From positions 186,001-250,000 of the forward strand of contig NZ_AQPF01000002.1 of NCBI RefSeq assembly GCF_009846745.1: DNA of 64,000 nt. Direction: 5' to 3'. Shown here piece after piece: positions 8,919-17,525 of this stretch; positions within the stretch are counted from its first letter, which is position 1; each line of letters begins with the position of its first letter. Source of the DNA: Alloalcanivorax xiamenensis. Lineage in GTDB: Bacteria > Pseudomonadota > Gammaproteobacteria > Pseudomonadales > Alcanivoracaceae. The notes beneath the pieces were generated by a model, which did not search any database, had not been told where the DNA came from, and was given only the letters and a program-made list of their open reading frames with translations. Made by a program: the position numbers and the translations under genes.

Positions 8919-10640
8919 ATGAAACCACGTTCGCCGTTTTATGCCGCGATCCCGCCACTGATCGCCAGTTTATTGCTTGGCGGTTGCGCCAGTCCGGCCC
9001 CCAAGGTCGAGGATCCCGCCACCGCCTCCGAGCCCACGCCCACCATTCCGCCAGTCAAGTACGATGGTACCGATATCGGTGACCTGTTGGTGGCGGAAGC
9101 CGCCGCCCAGCGTCAGGCGCTGGATCTGACCCTGGATTACTACGCCCCGGTGGCGGAGCGCACCGGCGATCCCAAGGTGATTGGCCAGGCCACCCAGTTG
9201 GCCGCCTACCTCGGCCACTTCGACCAGGCCCGGGCACTGTCCAACCAATGGCTGGCGCAGTCTCCTCGGGACCCCGACGCCCTGCGTCTGGCCGCGCTCG
9301 CCGACATCCACCTGGGGGACGGTGATGCCGCCGCCGATCATGTGGATCGATTGGTGGCCCATCACGGCACCGAAGCTCTCGTGCCTCTGGTAGCGGAGGC
9401 CCAGAATCTGGATCAGCAGGGCAACCGGGAATTGCTGCATGCACTGTCCAGCCTCGCCACCCGTTACCCGGAGCACGCTCCGCTGTGGTATGCACGGGCT
9501 CTGGACTTGCGTGAACAAGGCGATCTGGAAGGAGCCATGGAAGCCACCGACGAGACCCTCAAACGCAACCCGGATCACAACGAAGCTCTGCTGCTGAAAG
9601 CCCAGCTCTGGCATGACATGGGGAAGCAGAAACGCGCCCAGCGCCACCTGCGCAAGATGGTGAATAAGGCACCGGAGCAGCGCCGTTACCGCCTCGCCTA
9701 TATTCGTGTGCTGCTGGCCGATGGCGAGCACGAACGCGCCGAGGAACAGCTGGAAATTCTCGCCGCTCAGGACCCCGACGATCTGGATCTGCAATATTCC
9801 CTGGCCCTGATGGCGCTGGAGTCCGGTGCCGCCGAGGTCGCGCAGGAGCGGCTCCAGGCCTTGCTCGATCAGGGCTACCGCCCGGATGAGGTGCGCATGC
9901 AGCTGGCTCAGGCGGCGGAGCAGCAGGGCGTGCCCAGCCAGGCCATCGACCTTTATATGCAGGTGCAGGGTCCTCAGACTCTGCCCGCCCGGGTCCAGGC
10001 GGTACGGCTGATGTACGAGCGCGGCCAGACCGCCAAGGGGCACGCCTTGATGACCAGTCTGATGCAACAGCACCCGGCCCATACCTCACTGCTGTACGTT
10101 ACCGAGGCGGAGATCCGCACCGACATCGGTGACACTCCCGGGGCCATGGCCCTGTTGGATGAAGCGGTCAGCGAGCTACCCGACGACCCCGATCTGCTCT
10201 ATGCCCGCGCCATGACCGCCACGCTGCTCAAGGACTGGGACCGGGCCACCGGCGATCTGCGCAAAGTGCTGGCCTTGCGCCCGGGCAATACCGATGCTCT
10301 TAACGCCCTGGGCTACACCTGGGCGGATATGGGGATCAATCTGGATCAGGCCCACGACATGATTCGCCAGGCTCTGGAGCAGGAGCCGGACCATCCCGCC
10401 ATTCTCGACTCCATGGGCTGGGTGCTGTTCCGGTTGGGACGCCCCCAGCCAGCTCTGGACTATCTGCAGCGGGCCTACGCCCAGTATCCGGATGCCGAGG
10501 TCGCCGCTCATCTGGGTGAGGTATTGTGGAATCTGGGTCAGCGCGACGAAGCTCGCACGGTCTGGCGCGACGCCCTCGCCGACGACCCGGAAAGCGAGCT
10601 GCTGCGCGACACCCTGCAACGTCTGGGAGTGTCATTATGA
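8919..10640 (+). CDS. Tetratricopeptide-repeat lipoprotein
   Basis: A 573-residue lipoprotein. The signal peptide ends in lipobox LLGGC with Cys23. From about residue 60 onward the protein is all helical with a series of tetratricopeptide repeats. Typical examples are the segments around ALWYARALDLREQGDLEGAM, LNALGYTWADMGINLDQAHD and ILDSMGWVLFRLGRPQPALD. It matches the TPR protein usually found just upstream of lolB and divergent from hemA in Pseudomonas-type genomes, and is expected on the periplasmic face of the outer membrane. The ATG overlap with lolB indicates one operon with lolB and ispE. A direct role in lipoprotein or envelope assembly is plausible but unproven. Confidence 0.88.
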   Translation: MKPRSPFYAAIPPLIASLLLGGCASPAPKVEDPATASEPTPTIPPVKYDGTDIGDLLVAEAAAQRQALDLTLDYYAPVAERTGDPKVIGQATQLAAYLGHFDQARALSNQWLAQSPRDPDALRLAALADIHLGDGDAAADHVDRLVAHHGTEALVPLVAEAQNLDQQGNRELLHALSSLATRYPEHAPLWYARALDLREQGDLEGAMEATDETLKRNPDHNEALLLKAQLWHDMGKQKRAQRHLRKMVNKAPEQRRYRLAYIRVLLADGEHERAEEQLEILAAQDPDDLDLQYSLALMALESGAAEVAQERLQALLDQGYRPDEVRMQLAQAAEQQGVPSQAIDLYMQVQGPQTLPARVQAVRLMYERGQTAKGHALMTSLMQQHPAHTSLLYVTEAEIRTDIGDTPGAMALLDEAVSELPDDPDLLYARAMTATLLKDWDRATGDLRKVLALRPGNTDALNALGYTWADMGINLDQAHDMIRQALEQEPDHPAILDSMGWVLFRLGRPQPALDYLQRAYAQYPDAEVAAHLGEVLWNLGQRDEARTVWRDALADDPESELLRDTLQRLGVSL

Positions 10641-11197
10641 TGCGCATCGCCGCCCTGGCACTGGCCCTTTTTCTGGCCGCCTGTCAGCAGCAACCGGTGA
10701 GCACCGATTTCACCCGTCCCGACCAGATTCTGAAGTGGCGCATGTCCGGCAAACTGGGCTACCGCACCGACGCCGACGGCGGCTCCGCCACTTTTGACTG
10801 GCATCAGACGCCGCGCCAGGGCGAGATCCAGTTCTCCGGTCCCCTGGGTTTCGGCAGTGCCGAACTGCGCTGGGACCCGGGCCTGGCCCATCTGCGCACC
10901 GCCAAGGGGGAATGGCAGGCCCGCACTCCCGGAGAGCTGGCCTGGCACCTGACCGGATTCTGGCTGCCGGTCTCGGCACTGGAATACTGGAGTCGCGGCC
11001 TGGTCTGGCCGGGCGCCCCGGCGCGGAGTGACCGCGACCAGGCCGGCAATCTGACCACATTGAATCAGCTCGGCTGGCATCTGCAATTTGACCGCTATGA
11101 ACCAGTCGGCCGGGTCACGCTGCCCCATCGCATCAAGGCGGAGCAGGACGGCAACCGGTTCACTCTGTTGATCCGCGACTGGCAACCGCTGCCATGA
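10637..11197 (+). CDS. lolB: Outer-membrane lipoprotein receptor LolB
   Basis: LolB accepts lipoproteins from periplasmic LolA and inserts them into the inner leaflet of the outer membrane. The 186-residue product has a signal peptide with lipobox LAAC (Cys16) and a beta-rich body beginning W-R-M-S-G-K-L-G-Y, the usual LolB start of the barrel. It is slightly shorter than typical (about 200). Two adjacent ATGs (10637, 10640) are possible. The first overlaps the stop of the TPR gene (ATGA), and the 3' end overlaps the ispE start in the same way, so translation is probably coupled through all three genes. Confidence 0.92.
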   Translation: MMRIAALALALFLAACQQQPVSTDFTRPDQILKWRMSGKLGYRTDADGGSATFDWHQTPRQGEIQFSGPLGFGSAELRWDPGLAHLRTAKGEWQARTPGELAWHLTGFWLPVSALEYWSRGLVWPGAPARSDRDQAGNLTTLNQLGWHLQFDRYEPVGRVTLPHRIKAEQDGNRFTLLIRDWQPLP

Positions 11198-12075
11198 CCC
11201 CCTTCGATCTACCGGCGCCGGCCAAGCTGAATCTCTTTTTGCATATCACTGGCCGCCGCCCGAACGGCTACCATGAGCTGCAAACCCTGTTCGTGATCCT
11301 GGACCATGGCGATCGCCTCTACTTTGAGCCGGGCGACGATCTCCACCTCCAATGTGACACCCCCGACTTGCCCATCGATGACGACAACCTGGTACTGCGG
11401 GCCGCCCGGCTTCTGCGCGAGCACACCGGATGCCGCCAGGGCGCGCGTCTGCGTTTGCAAAAACGGCTACCCGCCGGGGGCGGGGTCGGCGGCGGCTCTT
11501 CCGACGCCGCCACCGCTCTGTGCGGTCTGAACCTGCTTTGGGATCTGAACCTGGAAGAGTCGGAACTGATGGCTCTGGGGCTGAAGCTGGGTGCCGACGT
11601 CCCGGTATTCGTGGCCGGCCACAGCGCCTGGGCTGAAGGCGTCGGCGAACGCCTGACTCCGGTGTTCATGCCCGAAGAATGGTTTCTGGTGGTGCACCCC
11701 GGCATTGCCGTTCCGACCGCTCGAATTTTCGGCGACAAGGAATTGACAAGGCACACACCCCCCATTACAGTACCGGCCTCGCTGGACAGGGGCATCCTGG
11801 ACAGTCTGCAAAATGACTGTGAAAGCGTGGCCAAACGGCACTTTCCGCCCATAGCGGAAGCCCTGGACTGGCTCCAGCGAGAAGCGGGCAACGCCCGCAT
11901 GACCGGCACTGGCGCCTGCTGTTTCGCACGCCTTGCCGGTGAGCAAGCAGCCCGGCAATTACTGCCGAGGTTGCCACAGCACTGGACAGGTTTTGTGGCA
12001 CGAAGCAAACAAATCTCCCCACTCCGGGAGGCACTGGCAACGCTTCGGGCCAGACAGAATTCAGGAACGTCCTGA
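11194..12075 (+). CDS. ispE: 4-diphosphocytidyl-2-C-methyl-D-erythritol kinase
   Basis: IspE phosphorylates CDP-methylerythritol in the non-mevalonate isoprenoid pathway, in the cytoplasm. The 293-residue protein is a GHMP kinase with N-terminal PAPAKLNLFLHI (Lys11), the phosphate-binding loop PAGGGVGGGSSDAATAL at 93-109 and the C-terminal GHMP motif MTGTGACCFA. It is translationally coupled to lolB and is followed after 12 bases by tRNA-Gln and then prs, the conserved order in pseudomonads. Confidence 0.96.
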   Translation: MTPFDLPAPAKLNLFLHITGRRPNGYHELQTLFVILDHGDRLYFEPGDDLHLQCDTPDLPIDDDNLVLRAARLLREHTGCRQGARLRLQKRLPAGGGVGGGSSDAATALCGLNLLWDLNLEESELMALGLKLGADVPVFVAGHSAWAEGVGERLTPVFMPEEWFLVVHPGIAVPTARIFGDKELTRHTPPITVPASLDRGILDSLQNDCESVAKRHFPPIAEALDWLQREAGNARMTGTGACCFARLAGEQAARQLLPRLPQHWTGFVARSKQISPLREALATLRARQNSGTS

Positions 12076-12087
12076 GCAAGTTAGTGT

Positions 12088-12163
12088 TGGGGTATCGCCA
12101 AGTTGGTAAGGCAACGGGTTTTGATCCCGTCATTCCCAGGTTCGAGTCCTGGTACCCCAGCCA
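12088..12163 (+). tRNA. tRNA-Gln (UUG anticodon)
   Basis: A complete 76-base tRNA with encoded CCA. The acceptor stem pairs TGGGGTA with TACCCCA. The anticodon stem is ACGGG/CCCGT around loop TTTTGAT, with anticodon TTG at 12121-12123. The T-arm is CCAGG-TTCGAGT-CCTGG. The first base U opposite A is characteristic of bacterial glutamine tRNAs. It sits between ispE and prs, as in related genomes. Confidence 0.97.
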
Positions 12164-12214
12164 TCTTTCCTGTAGTACTTCAAAACAGTACTTTCAACAT
12201 CCTAGGGGACGCCA

Positions 12215-13174
12215 GTGTCCAAACTCGTCATCTTTTCCGGTAACGCCAACCCGGTTCTCGCCGAGGCCATGTCCCGGCATCTCAGCATTCCCCTGGGCGA
12301 TGCCGAAGTCGGCACCTTCAGCGACGGCGAAGTCGCCGTGGACATCCAGGAGAATGTACGCGGCAAGGACGTGTTCATCGTCCAGTCCACCTGCAACCCC
12401 ACCAATAACAACCTGATGGAAGTGCTGGTGATGGCGGATGCCCTGCGCCGCTCCTCCGCCGGCCGCATCACCGCCGTCATGCCCTACTTCGGCTATGCCC
12501 GTCAAGACCGCCGGGTTCGCTCCGCGCGGGTGCCCATCACCGCCAAGGTGGTGGCCGACATGATTACCGCGGTGGGTATCGACCGGGTGGTGACGGTGGA
12601 CCTGCACGCCGACCAGATTCAAGGCTTCTTCGATATCCCGGTGGACAACGTCTACGCCACGCCTCTGTTCGTGGCCGATATCGAGCGCCAGAAGTATGAC
12701 GACGCCATGGTGGTGAGCCCGGACGTGGGCGGCGTGGTCCGCGCCCGTGCCCTGGCCAAGCAGCTCAATGACCTGGATCTGGCGATCATCGACAAGCGCC
12801 GCCCGAAAGCCAACGAATCCCAGGTCATGCACATCATCGGTGAAGTCGAGGGCCGCACCTGTATCCTGGTGGACGATATCGTCGACACCGCCGGCACCCT
12901 GTGCAAAGCCGCCCAGGCCCTGAAAGACCACGGAGCCGCCAAGGTCTACGCCTACTGTACCCACGCGGTACTCTCCGGCCCGGCCATCGACAACATCCGC
13001 AACAGCCCGCTGGATCAGCTGGTGGTCACCGACAGCATCCCGCTGTCCCTGGAAGGCGAAGCCTGCCCCAACATCCGCGTCCTCAGCCTGGCACCGATTC
13101 TGGCTGAAACGGTACGCCGGGTGAACAACGAGGAATCCCTGTCCGCCATGTTCGACCGCCTCGAGCTGGTGTAA
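12215..13174 (+). CDS. prs: Ribose-phosphate pyrophosphokinase
   Basis: Makes phosphoribosyl pyrophosphate from ribose-5-phosphate and ATP for nucleotide, histidine and NAD synthesis. The 319 residues contain the ATP-binding flexible loop region (YFGYARQDRR), the metal-binding site VDLHADQIQGFF and the PRPP-binding loop ILVDDIVDTAGTL. The start codon is GTG, preceded by AGGGGA. A terminator follows at 13216. Confidence 0.97.
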   Translation: MSKLVIFSGNANPVLAEAMSRHLSIPLGDAEVGTFSDGEVAVDIQENVRGKDVFIVQSTCNPTNNNLMEVLVMADALRRSSAGRITAVMPYFGYARQDRRVRSARVPITAKVVADMITAVGIDRVVTVDLHADQIQGFFDIPVDNVYATPLFVADIERQKYDDAMVVSPDVGGVVRARALAKQLNDLDLAIIDKRRPKANESQVMHIIGEVEGRTCILVDDIVDTAGTLCKAAQALKDHGAAKVYAYCTHAVLSGPAIDNIRNSPLDQLVVTDSIPLSLEGEACPNIRVLSLAPILAETVRRVNNEESLSAMFDRLELV

Positions 13175-13272
13175 CGCCGGACGCCTGACGCTGGATGCCT
13201 GACGCTTTCCAAAACCCCGCCTCGGCGGGCTTTTTGCTTTTCGTCCGGCGTCCGGCGTCTAGCGTCTAGCGT
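13175..13272. repeat. Mirrored short-repeat array around the prs terminator
   Basis: Left of the terminator (13175-13206) short units related to GACGCCTGACGCTGGATGCC are repeated. Right of it (13242-13272) the inverted form appears as GTCCGGCGTCCGGCGTCTAGCG. GCCGGACGCC at 13176 is perfectly complementary to GGCGTCCGGC at 13247. The same architecture recurs at 39986-40133 and 44567-44684. Confidence 0.6.
13216..13236 (+). terminator. Intrinsic terminator after prs
   Basis: CCCGCC-TC-GGCGGG hairpin followed by CTTTTTG, 41 bases after the prs stop codon. Confidence 0.9.
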
Positions 13273-13383
13273 TCTTTTCCGGCATAATCCGCCCCCTTCC
13301 GGCCTGGTTGCCGGTTCCATTCGATTGATCCCTCCCGGTGCGCCTGGTCGCGGGGCGCCGTGGAGCTTTACCGGAGAATACTC

Positions 13384-14028
13384 ATGAGCAATGAGTTTGT
13401 ACTGAACGCTGAAGCACGCAGCGACAAGGGGAAAGGTGCGAGCCGCCGCCTGCGTCGTCTGCAAGACCGGGTTCCCGCCGTTCTCTACGGTGGTACCGAC
13501 GAGCCCGCCATGCTGTCCCTGGAAATGCGTGAGCTGCGCAAAGCCCTGGAAAACGAAGCCTTCTACAGCCACGTGCTGACCCTGAAACTGGAAGGCAAGG
13601 AGCACCAGGCGGTACTGCGTGATCTGCAGCGCCATCCGTCCAGCGGCTTCCCGATCCACGCCGACTTCCTGCGCGTGGACACCAGCCATGCCATCACCAT
13701 GACCGTTCCGCTGCACTTCATTAACGAAGAAACCAGCGTGGGCGTGAAGAAGGAAGGCGGTGAGGTCCACCACAACATCTCCGAGGTTCAGGTCAGCTGT
13801 CTGCCGCAGGACCTGCCGGAATTCATCGAAGTGGACATGGCCGATGTTGCCCTTGAGCAAGTGGTTCACCTGTCCGACCTGGTACTACCGAAAGGCGTGA
13901 CCCTGGTCGAGCTGAGCCACGGCGAAAGCCACGACCAGCCGGTTGCCGCGGTGCACAAGCCGAAAGTGCGTGGCGGTGGCGACGACGCCGAGGAAGGTGG
14001 CGAAGCGGAAGGCGAAGGCCAGGAATAA
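13384..14028 (+). CDS. rplY: 50S ribosomal protein bL25 (CTC/TL5-type)
   Basis: Binds 5S rRNA in the large subunit. The 214-residue product is the long form: the bL25 domain (1-90, starting MSNEFVLNAEARSDKGKGAS) is followed by a C-terminal beta domain of the general-stress-protein CTC type. It ends in an acidic Gly/Glu tail (GGDDAEEGGEAEGEG). A GGAG site lies before the ATG at 13384. It has its own terminator downstream and is separated from prs by another, so it can be transcribed independently from a promoter in 13237-13383. Confidence 0.95.
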   Translation: MSNEFVLNAEARSDKGKGASRRLRRLQDRVPAVLYGGTDEPAMLSLEMRELRKALENEAFYSHVLTLKLEGKEHQAVLRDLQRHPSSGFPIHADFLRVDTSHAITMTVPLHFINEETSVGVKKEGGEVHHNISEVQVSCLPQDLPEFIEVDMADVALEQVVHLSDLVLPKGVTLVELSHGESHDQPVAAVHKPKVRGGGDDAEEGGEAEGEGQE

Positions 14029-14043
14029 TTGGCCCGAGACGAA

Positions 14044-14068
14044 ACGGGGGCCTCGGCCCCCGTTTTTT
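14044..14068 (+). terminator. Intrinsic terminator after rplY
   Basis: ACGGGGGCC-TC-GGCCCCCGT hairpin with a run of T residues, 15 bases after the rplY stop. Confidence 0.93.
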
Positions 14069-14087
14069 ATGACTTCAGGATAGCGAC

Positions 14088-14672
14088 ATGGCACCGGTCC
14101 GACTGATTGTCGGCCTCGGTAACCCGGGGCAGGAGTACGAGCAGACCCGCCACAATGCCGGCATCTGGTATGTGGACGCGCTGGCCCGTGCTCACGGGGT
14201 TCACCTCAACGAGGAAAAGAAGTACTTCGGTGTCACCGGGACGTTCACCTTCGAAGGCGAAACCATCCGCTTGCTGGTGCCCACCACTTTTATGAACCGC
14301 AGTGGCCAGTCCACCGCTGCTCTGGCCAACTTCTTCAAGATTCCCACCGAGGAAATTCTGGTCGCCCATGACGAGCTGGATCTGCCACCCGGCACCGCCC
14401 GGTTCAAGCAAGGCGGCGGGCACGGAGGCCATAATGGCCTCAAGGACATCATCAGCCGCCACGGCAACAACCGGAACTTTTACCGGCTGCGCATCGGCAT
14501 CGGCCACCCGGGCAGCGCCCAACTGGTCACACCCCATGTGCTCAACAAACCGTCCACCGCCGACCGTACGCTCATCGAACATGCCATCGACGAAGCGGTG
14601 CGTTATACCCCCGATTTGCTGCGCGGCGACCTTAACACCGCCATGAACCACCTGAACGGCTTTCGCGCCTGA
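14088..14672 (+). CDS. pth: Peptidyl-tRNA hydrolase
   Basis: Releases tRNA from peptidyl-tRNAs that drop off the ribosome. The 194-residue cytoplasmic enzyme has the N-terminal LIVGLGNPGQEYEQTRHNAG with catalytic His22. Asn and Asp residues of the substrate site lie in FMNRSG and VAHDELDLPPG, and KQGGGHGGHNGLKD follows. It is the usual partner between rplY and ychF. Confidence 0.96.
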   Translation: MAPVRLIVGLGNPGQEYEQTRHNAGIWYVDALARAHGVHLNEEKKYFGVTGTFTFEGETIRLLVPTTFMNRSGQSTAALANFFKIPTEEILVAHDELDLPPGTARFKQGGGHGGHNGLKDIISRHGNNRNFYRLRIGIGHPGSAQLVTPHVLNKPSTADRTLIEHAIDEAVRYTPDLLRGDLNTAMNHLNGFRA

Positions 14673-14684
14673 CCGCCACGCCTT

Positions 14685-15425
14685 CTACCGGTCACTCAGG
14701 TAACGCTCCTTCACCCATTGCCCGGCGGGCCGTTCGCGGTTGGCCTGGAATTGCTGCTGGACCGGCTCCGGCAAACTGGCGATCTCAATCCCTTCCCAAG
14801 GGGTGCCGGCAATCCCCATCATCGGCGCCAGCAGACTGGCGGCGGTAATGTCCGCCAGCGTCAGGCTTTCTCCCACCAGGTAATCGCCCCCGTTCCGGGC
14901 TAACAGATTCTCCACCAGCGTCAGCCCTTCCTCGACCCGTTCGCTGGCATAAACCACCGATTTCGGCTCGATGGCGTACTTGCGACGGATCACCTGACGC
15001 AGGGGCGACGCCAGCAACCGCGTCAACCAAGGGGCCATTGCCGCCGGCGACAGCAACAGTTCCATGGTTTCCGGGCGATCCAGCACCTGTCCGTACATCC
15101 AGGTCCGTAAATGAACCCCCAGGCGGTCGAACTGTTGCTCCAGTTCAATGACCCGATGACGCAAGGCCGGCGCCTCGGGAATCAGGGAACGCTCGGGATA
15201 GTACTTCTCCAGGTAATAGGCAATTCTGGTCGAGTCCCCCACCCTGCGCTCACCGTCACGCAGCACCGGCACGGTACCGATCCGGGCCAGCCAGCGCGTT
15301 CGCGGCCAGTGCGCTCCGGGCAGCAGGTCGCGGGTCTCGTACGCCAGCCCCTTGTGCTCCAATTGCCAACGGCTCTTCTCGCAGTAATGGGAAATGGGAA
15401 ACTGGTAAAGGATACGCATGATCAT
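14685..15425 (-). CDS. Glutathione S-transferase family protein
   Basis: A 246-residue protein with a thioredoxin-like N-terminal domain (1-80; FPISHYCEKSRWQLEHKG and the cis-proline segment GTVPVL) and a helical C-terminal domain with the N-capping motif SLTLADITAASLLAP. The Ser/Cys near residues 11-14 would be the glutathione-contacting residue. Two starts are possible (15425 and 15419). It is inserted between pth and ychF on the opposite strand, which breaks the usual pth-ychF pairing. Substrate unknown. Confidence 0.85.
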   Translation of the reverse strand: MIMRILYQFPISHYCEKSRWQLEHKGLAYETRDLLPGAHWPRTRWLARIGTVPVLRDGERRVGDSTRIAYYLEKYYPERSLIPEAPALRHRVIELEQQFDRLGVHLRTWMYGQVLDRPETMELLLSPAAMAPWLTRLLASPLRQVIRRKYAIEPKSVVYASERVEEGLTLVENLLARNGGDYLVGESLTLADITAASLLAPMMGIAGTPWEGIEIASLPEPVQQQFQANRERPAGQWVKERYLSDR

Positions 15426-15585
15426 CGGACTCTTGGTTTTCTGACCAGCCAGTCTAGCCGCGCCCCGGCGCCGTCATATCGGCGCCAGCGCCTGTTCGCC
15501 ACGGCTCCCTGGCAACCCCGCCATGGCGGTCGCTTTTTGCCGGCGGCTTGAGTAGCATTGCGCCCTCGAACGTGGAGGTATGGTT

Positions 15586-16677
15586 ATGGGTATTCAGTGC
15601 GGCATCGTGGGACTCCCCAACGTGGGCAAGTCCACTCTTTTCAACGCCTTGACCAAGGCGGGCATCGACGCCGAGAACTTCCCTTTCTGCACCATTGAGC
15701 CGAACACCGGCGTGGTGCCCATCCCCGACCCACGGCAGGACAAGCTGGCCGCCATCGTCAACCCGGAGCGGGTGCTGCCGGCCACCATGGAATTCGTCGA
15801 TATCGCCGGTCTGGTGGCCGGCGCTTCCAAAGGCGAGGGCCTGGGCAACCAGTTCCTGGCCAACATTCGCGAAACCGACGCCATCGCTCATGTGGTGCGC
15901 TGTTTCGATGACGAGAACGTGATCCACGTGGCCGGCAAGGTGTCCCCCCTGGACGACATCGCCGTCATCAACACCGAACTGGCGCTGGCCGATCTGGACA
16001 CCGTGGAACGCGCCCATCAGCGCGCCACCAAGGCCGCCAAGGGCCAGAACAAGGAAGCCCAGGCGCTGTTACCGGTGTTGGACAAAGTGCTGCCGTTACT
16101 GAACGAAGGCGAACCGGCCCGGGCCGCCGAACTGAGTGACGACGAACGCAAACAACTGCGCAGCCTCAACCTGCTCACCCTCAAACCCACCATGTACATC
16201 GCCAACGTGGACGAGGACGGCTTCGACAACAACCCGCTGCTGGGCGCGGTACGGGAACTGGCGGAAAAGGAAAACGCTTCGGTGGTGCCGATCTGCGCCA
16301 AGATCGAAGCGGAAATCGCCGAGCTGGACGACGATGAAAAAGCCGACTTCCTGGCTGACCTGGGCATGGAAGAGCCTGGCCTGAACCGGGTGATCCGCGC
16401 CGGCTACAATCTGCTCGGTCTGCACACCTACTTCACCGCCGGCAAAAAAGAAGTGCGCGCCTGGACCGTCAAGATCGGCGCCACCGCCCCGCAAGCCGCT
16501 GGCGTCATCCACACCGACTTCGAGAAAGGCTTTATTCGCGCCGAGGTCACCGCCTACGACGATTACGTCGCCTACAACGGCGAACAGGGCGCCAAGGACG
16601 CCGGCAAATGGCGCCTGGAAGGCAAGGAGTACGTGGTCAAGGACGGCGACGTGGTGCACTTCCGCTTCAACGTCTGA
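15586..16677 (+). CDS. ychF: Redox-regulated ribosome-binding ATPase YchF
   Basis: An OBG-family P-loop ATPase that binds ribosomes and is linked to oxidative-stress response. It has exactly 363 residues, as in E. coli. Motifs are G1 GLPNVGKSTLFNAL (7-20), G3 DIAG near 69, the unusual NVDE instead of NKxD (ATP rather than GTP preference) and a C-terminal TGS domain. The ATG at 15586 has GGAGG seven bases upstream; the earlier in-frame ATG at 15580 overlaps that site. Confidence 0.96.
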   Translation: MGIQCGIVGLPNVGKSTLFNALTKAGIDAENFPFCTIEPNTGVVPIPDPRQDKLAAIVNPERVLPATMEFVDIAGLVAGASKGEGLGNQFLANIRETDAIAHVVRCFDDENVIHVAGKVSPLDDIAVINTELALADLDTVERAHQRATKAAKGQNKEAQALLPVLDKVLPLLNEGEPARAAELSDDERKQLRSLNLLTLKPTMYIANVDEDGFDNNPLLGAVRELAEKENASVVPICAKIEAEIAELDDDEKADFLADLGMEEPGLNRVIRAGYNLLGLHTYFTAGKKEVRAWTVKIGATAPQAAGVIHTDFEKGFIRAEVTAYDDYVAYNGEQGAKDAGKWRLEGKEYVVKDGDVVHFRFNV

Positions 16678-16724
16678 TCCCGCTTGCCCCTCGCCCCAGG
16701 CGACCAGGGCCAACCCGCCCGTCA

Positions 16725-16753
16725 GGCGGAAACCGGCCCCACCGGTTTCCGCC
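16725..16753. terminator. Perfect 12-bp hairpin downstream of ychF
   Basis: GGCGGAAACCGG and CCGGTTTCCGCC separated by five bases. No T-tract follows, so it may act as an RNA 3'-end hairpin rather than a classic terminator. Confidence 0.55.
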
Positions 16754-16871
16754 CATGAACCTTTCAGCCCACCTTCAATCCGATAGCAGCCAGCTTACGG
16801 ATAGACGCCGTTTCACTTTCAATGGGACGGCGCCATACTGCCTTTCCTGAATACGGATAAGAGGGCTATCG

Positions 16872-17486
16872 GTGCCAGGCAGGAAGATCACGGTCGCTGG
16901 TTTGTTGCTCGCCGCCGGTGAGGCCCGCCGCATGGGATCACACCATAAATTGCTGGCCGAATTCGACGGCTGTCCGCTGGTAAGACGATCAGCGCAAACC
17001 TTGTTGTCGTCCCGCCTTTGCCCGGTCATCGCGGTCACCGGACATCAGCACTCACAAGTCGAGTCGGCACTGCGTGAACTCGAGGTGGAACCGCAATTCA
17101 ATCCCGCCCATGGCACCGGCATCGGCAGTTCCCTGGCTTGCGGGTTTGCTCATCCGGCGATCATGAAAACCGGCGGCACTCTGGTGATGCTGGCCGACAT
17201 GCCGGCGATCACCCCGGATCATGTCCACCGGCTGGTCCAGGCATTTCGCCAGCACGGCGGTAACGTGATCGTGCGCGCAAGCTGCGACGGGCAACGCGGC
17301 AATCCCGTCATCATTCCCGAGGCCCTTTACAACGACATGCGGCAGCTGTCTGGCGATACCGGAGCTCGATCATTGATCGAGCGGTCGGAGTTGCCGGTCC
17401 TCGACGTGGAAACCGGCCCGGCCGCGCTTCTTGATGTGGACACGCCAGAAGCGGTCATCCGGGCGGGCGGCGTGCTGAAAATCTGA
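16872..17486 (+). CDS. MocA-like molybdopterin nucleotidyltransferase
   Basis: A 204-residue NTP transferase. The nucleotide-binding loop LLLAAGEARRMGSHHKL is at 11-27, the metal-binding segment VMLADMPAITPDHV lies near 110, and the C-terminal RGNPVIIP and LLDVDTPE motifs are typical of MocA/MobA enzymes. MocA transfers CMP to molybdopterin to make the cytosine dinucleotide cofactor of xanthine-oxidase-family enzymes. The next genes encode XdhC and a molybdenum hydroxylase, which supports that role. The start is GTG with AGAGGG upstream. It converges on xdhC rather than being in its operon. Confidence 0.8.
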   Translation: MPGRKITVAGLLLAAGEARRMGSHHKLLAEFDGCPLVRRSAQTLLSSRLCPVIAVTGHQHSQVESALRELEVEPQFNPAHGTGIGSSLACGFAHPAIMKTGGTLVMLADMPAITPDHVHRLVQAFRQHGGNVIVRASCDGQRGNPVIIPEALYNDMRQLSGDTGARSLIERSELPVLDVETGPAALLDVDTPEAVIRAGGVLKI

Positions 17487-17525
17487 CACCCCGCCAGCAC
17501 CGGGCACGATCCACCTTACCGGGAT

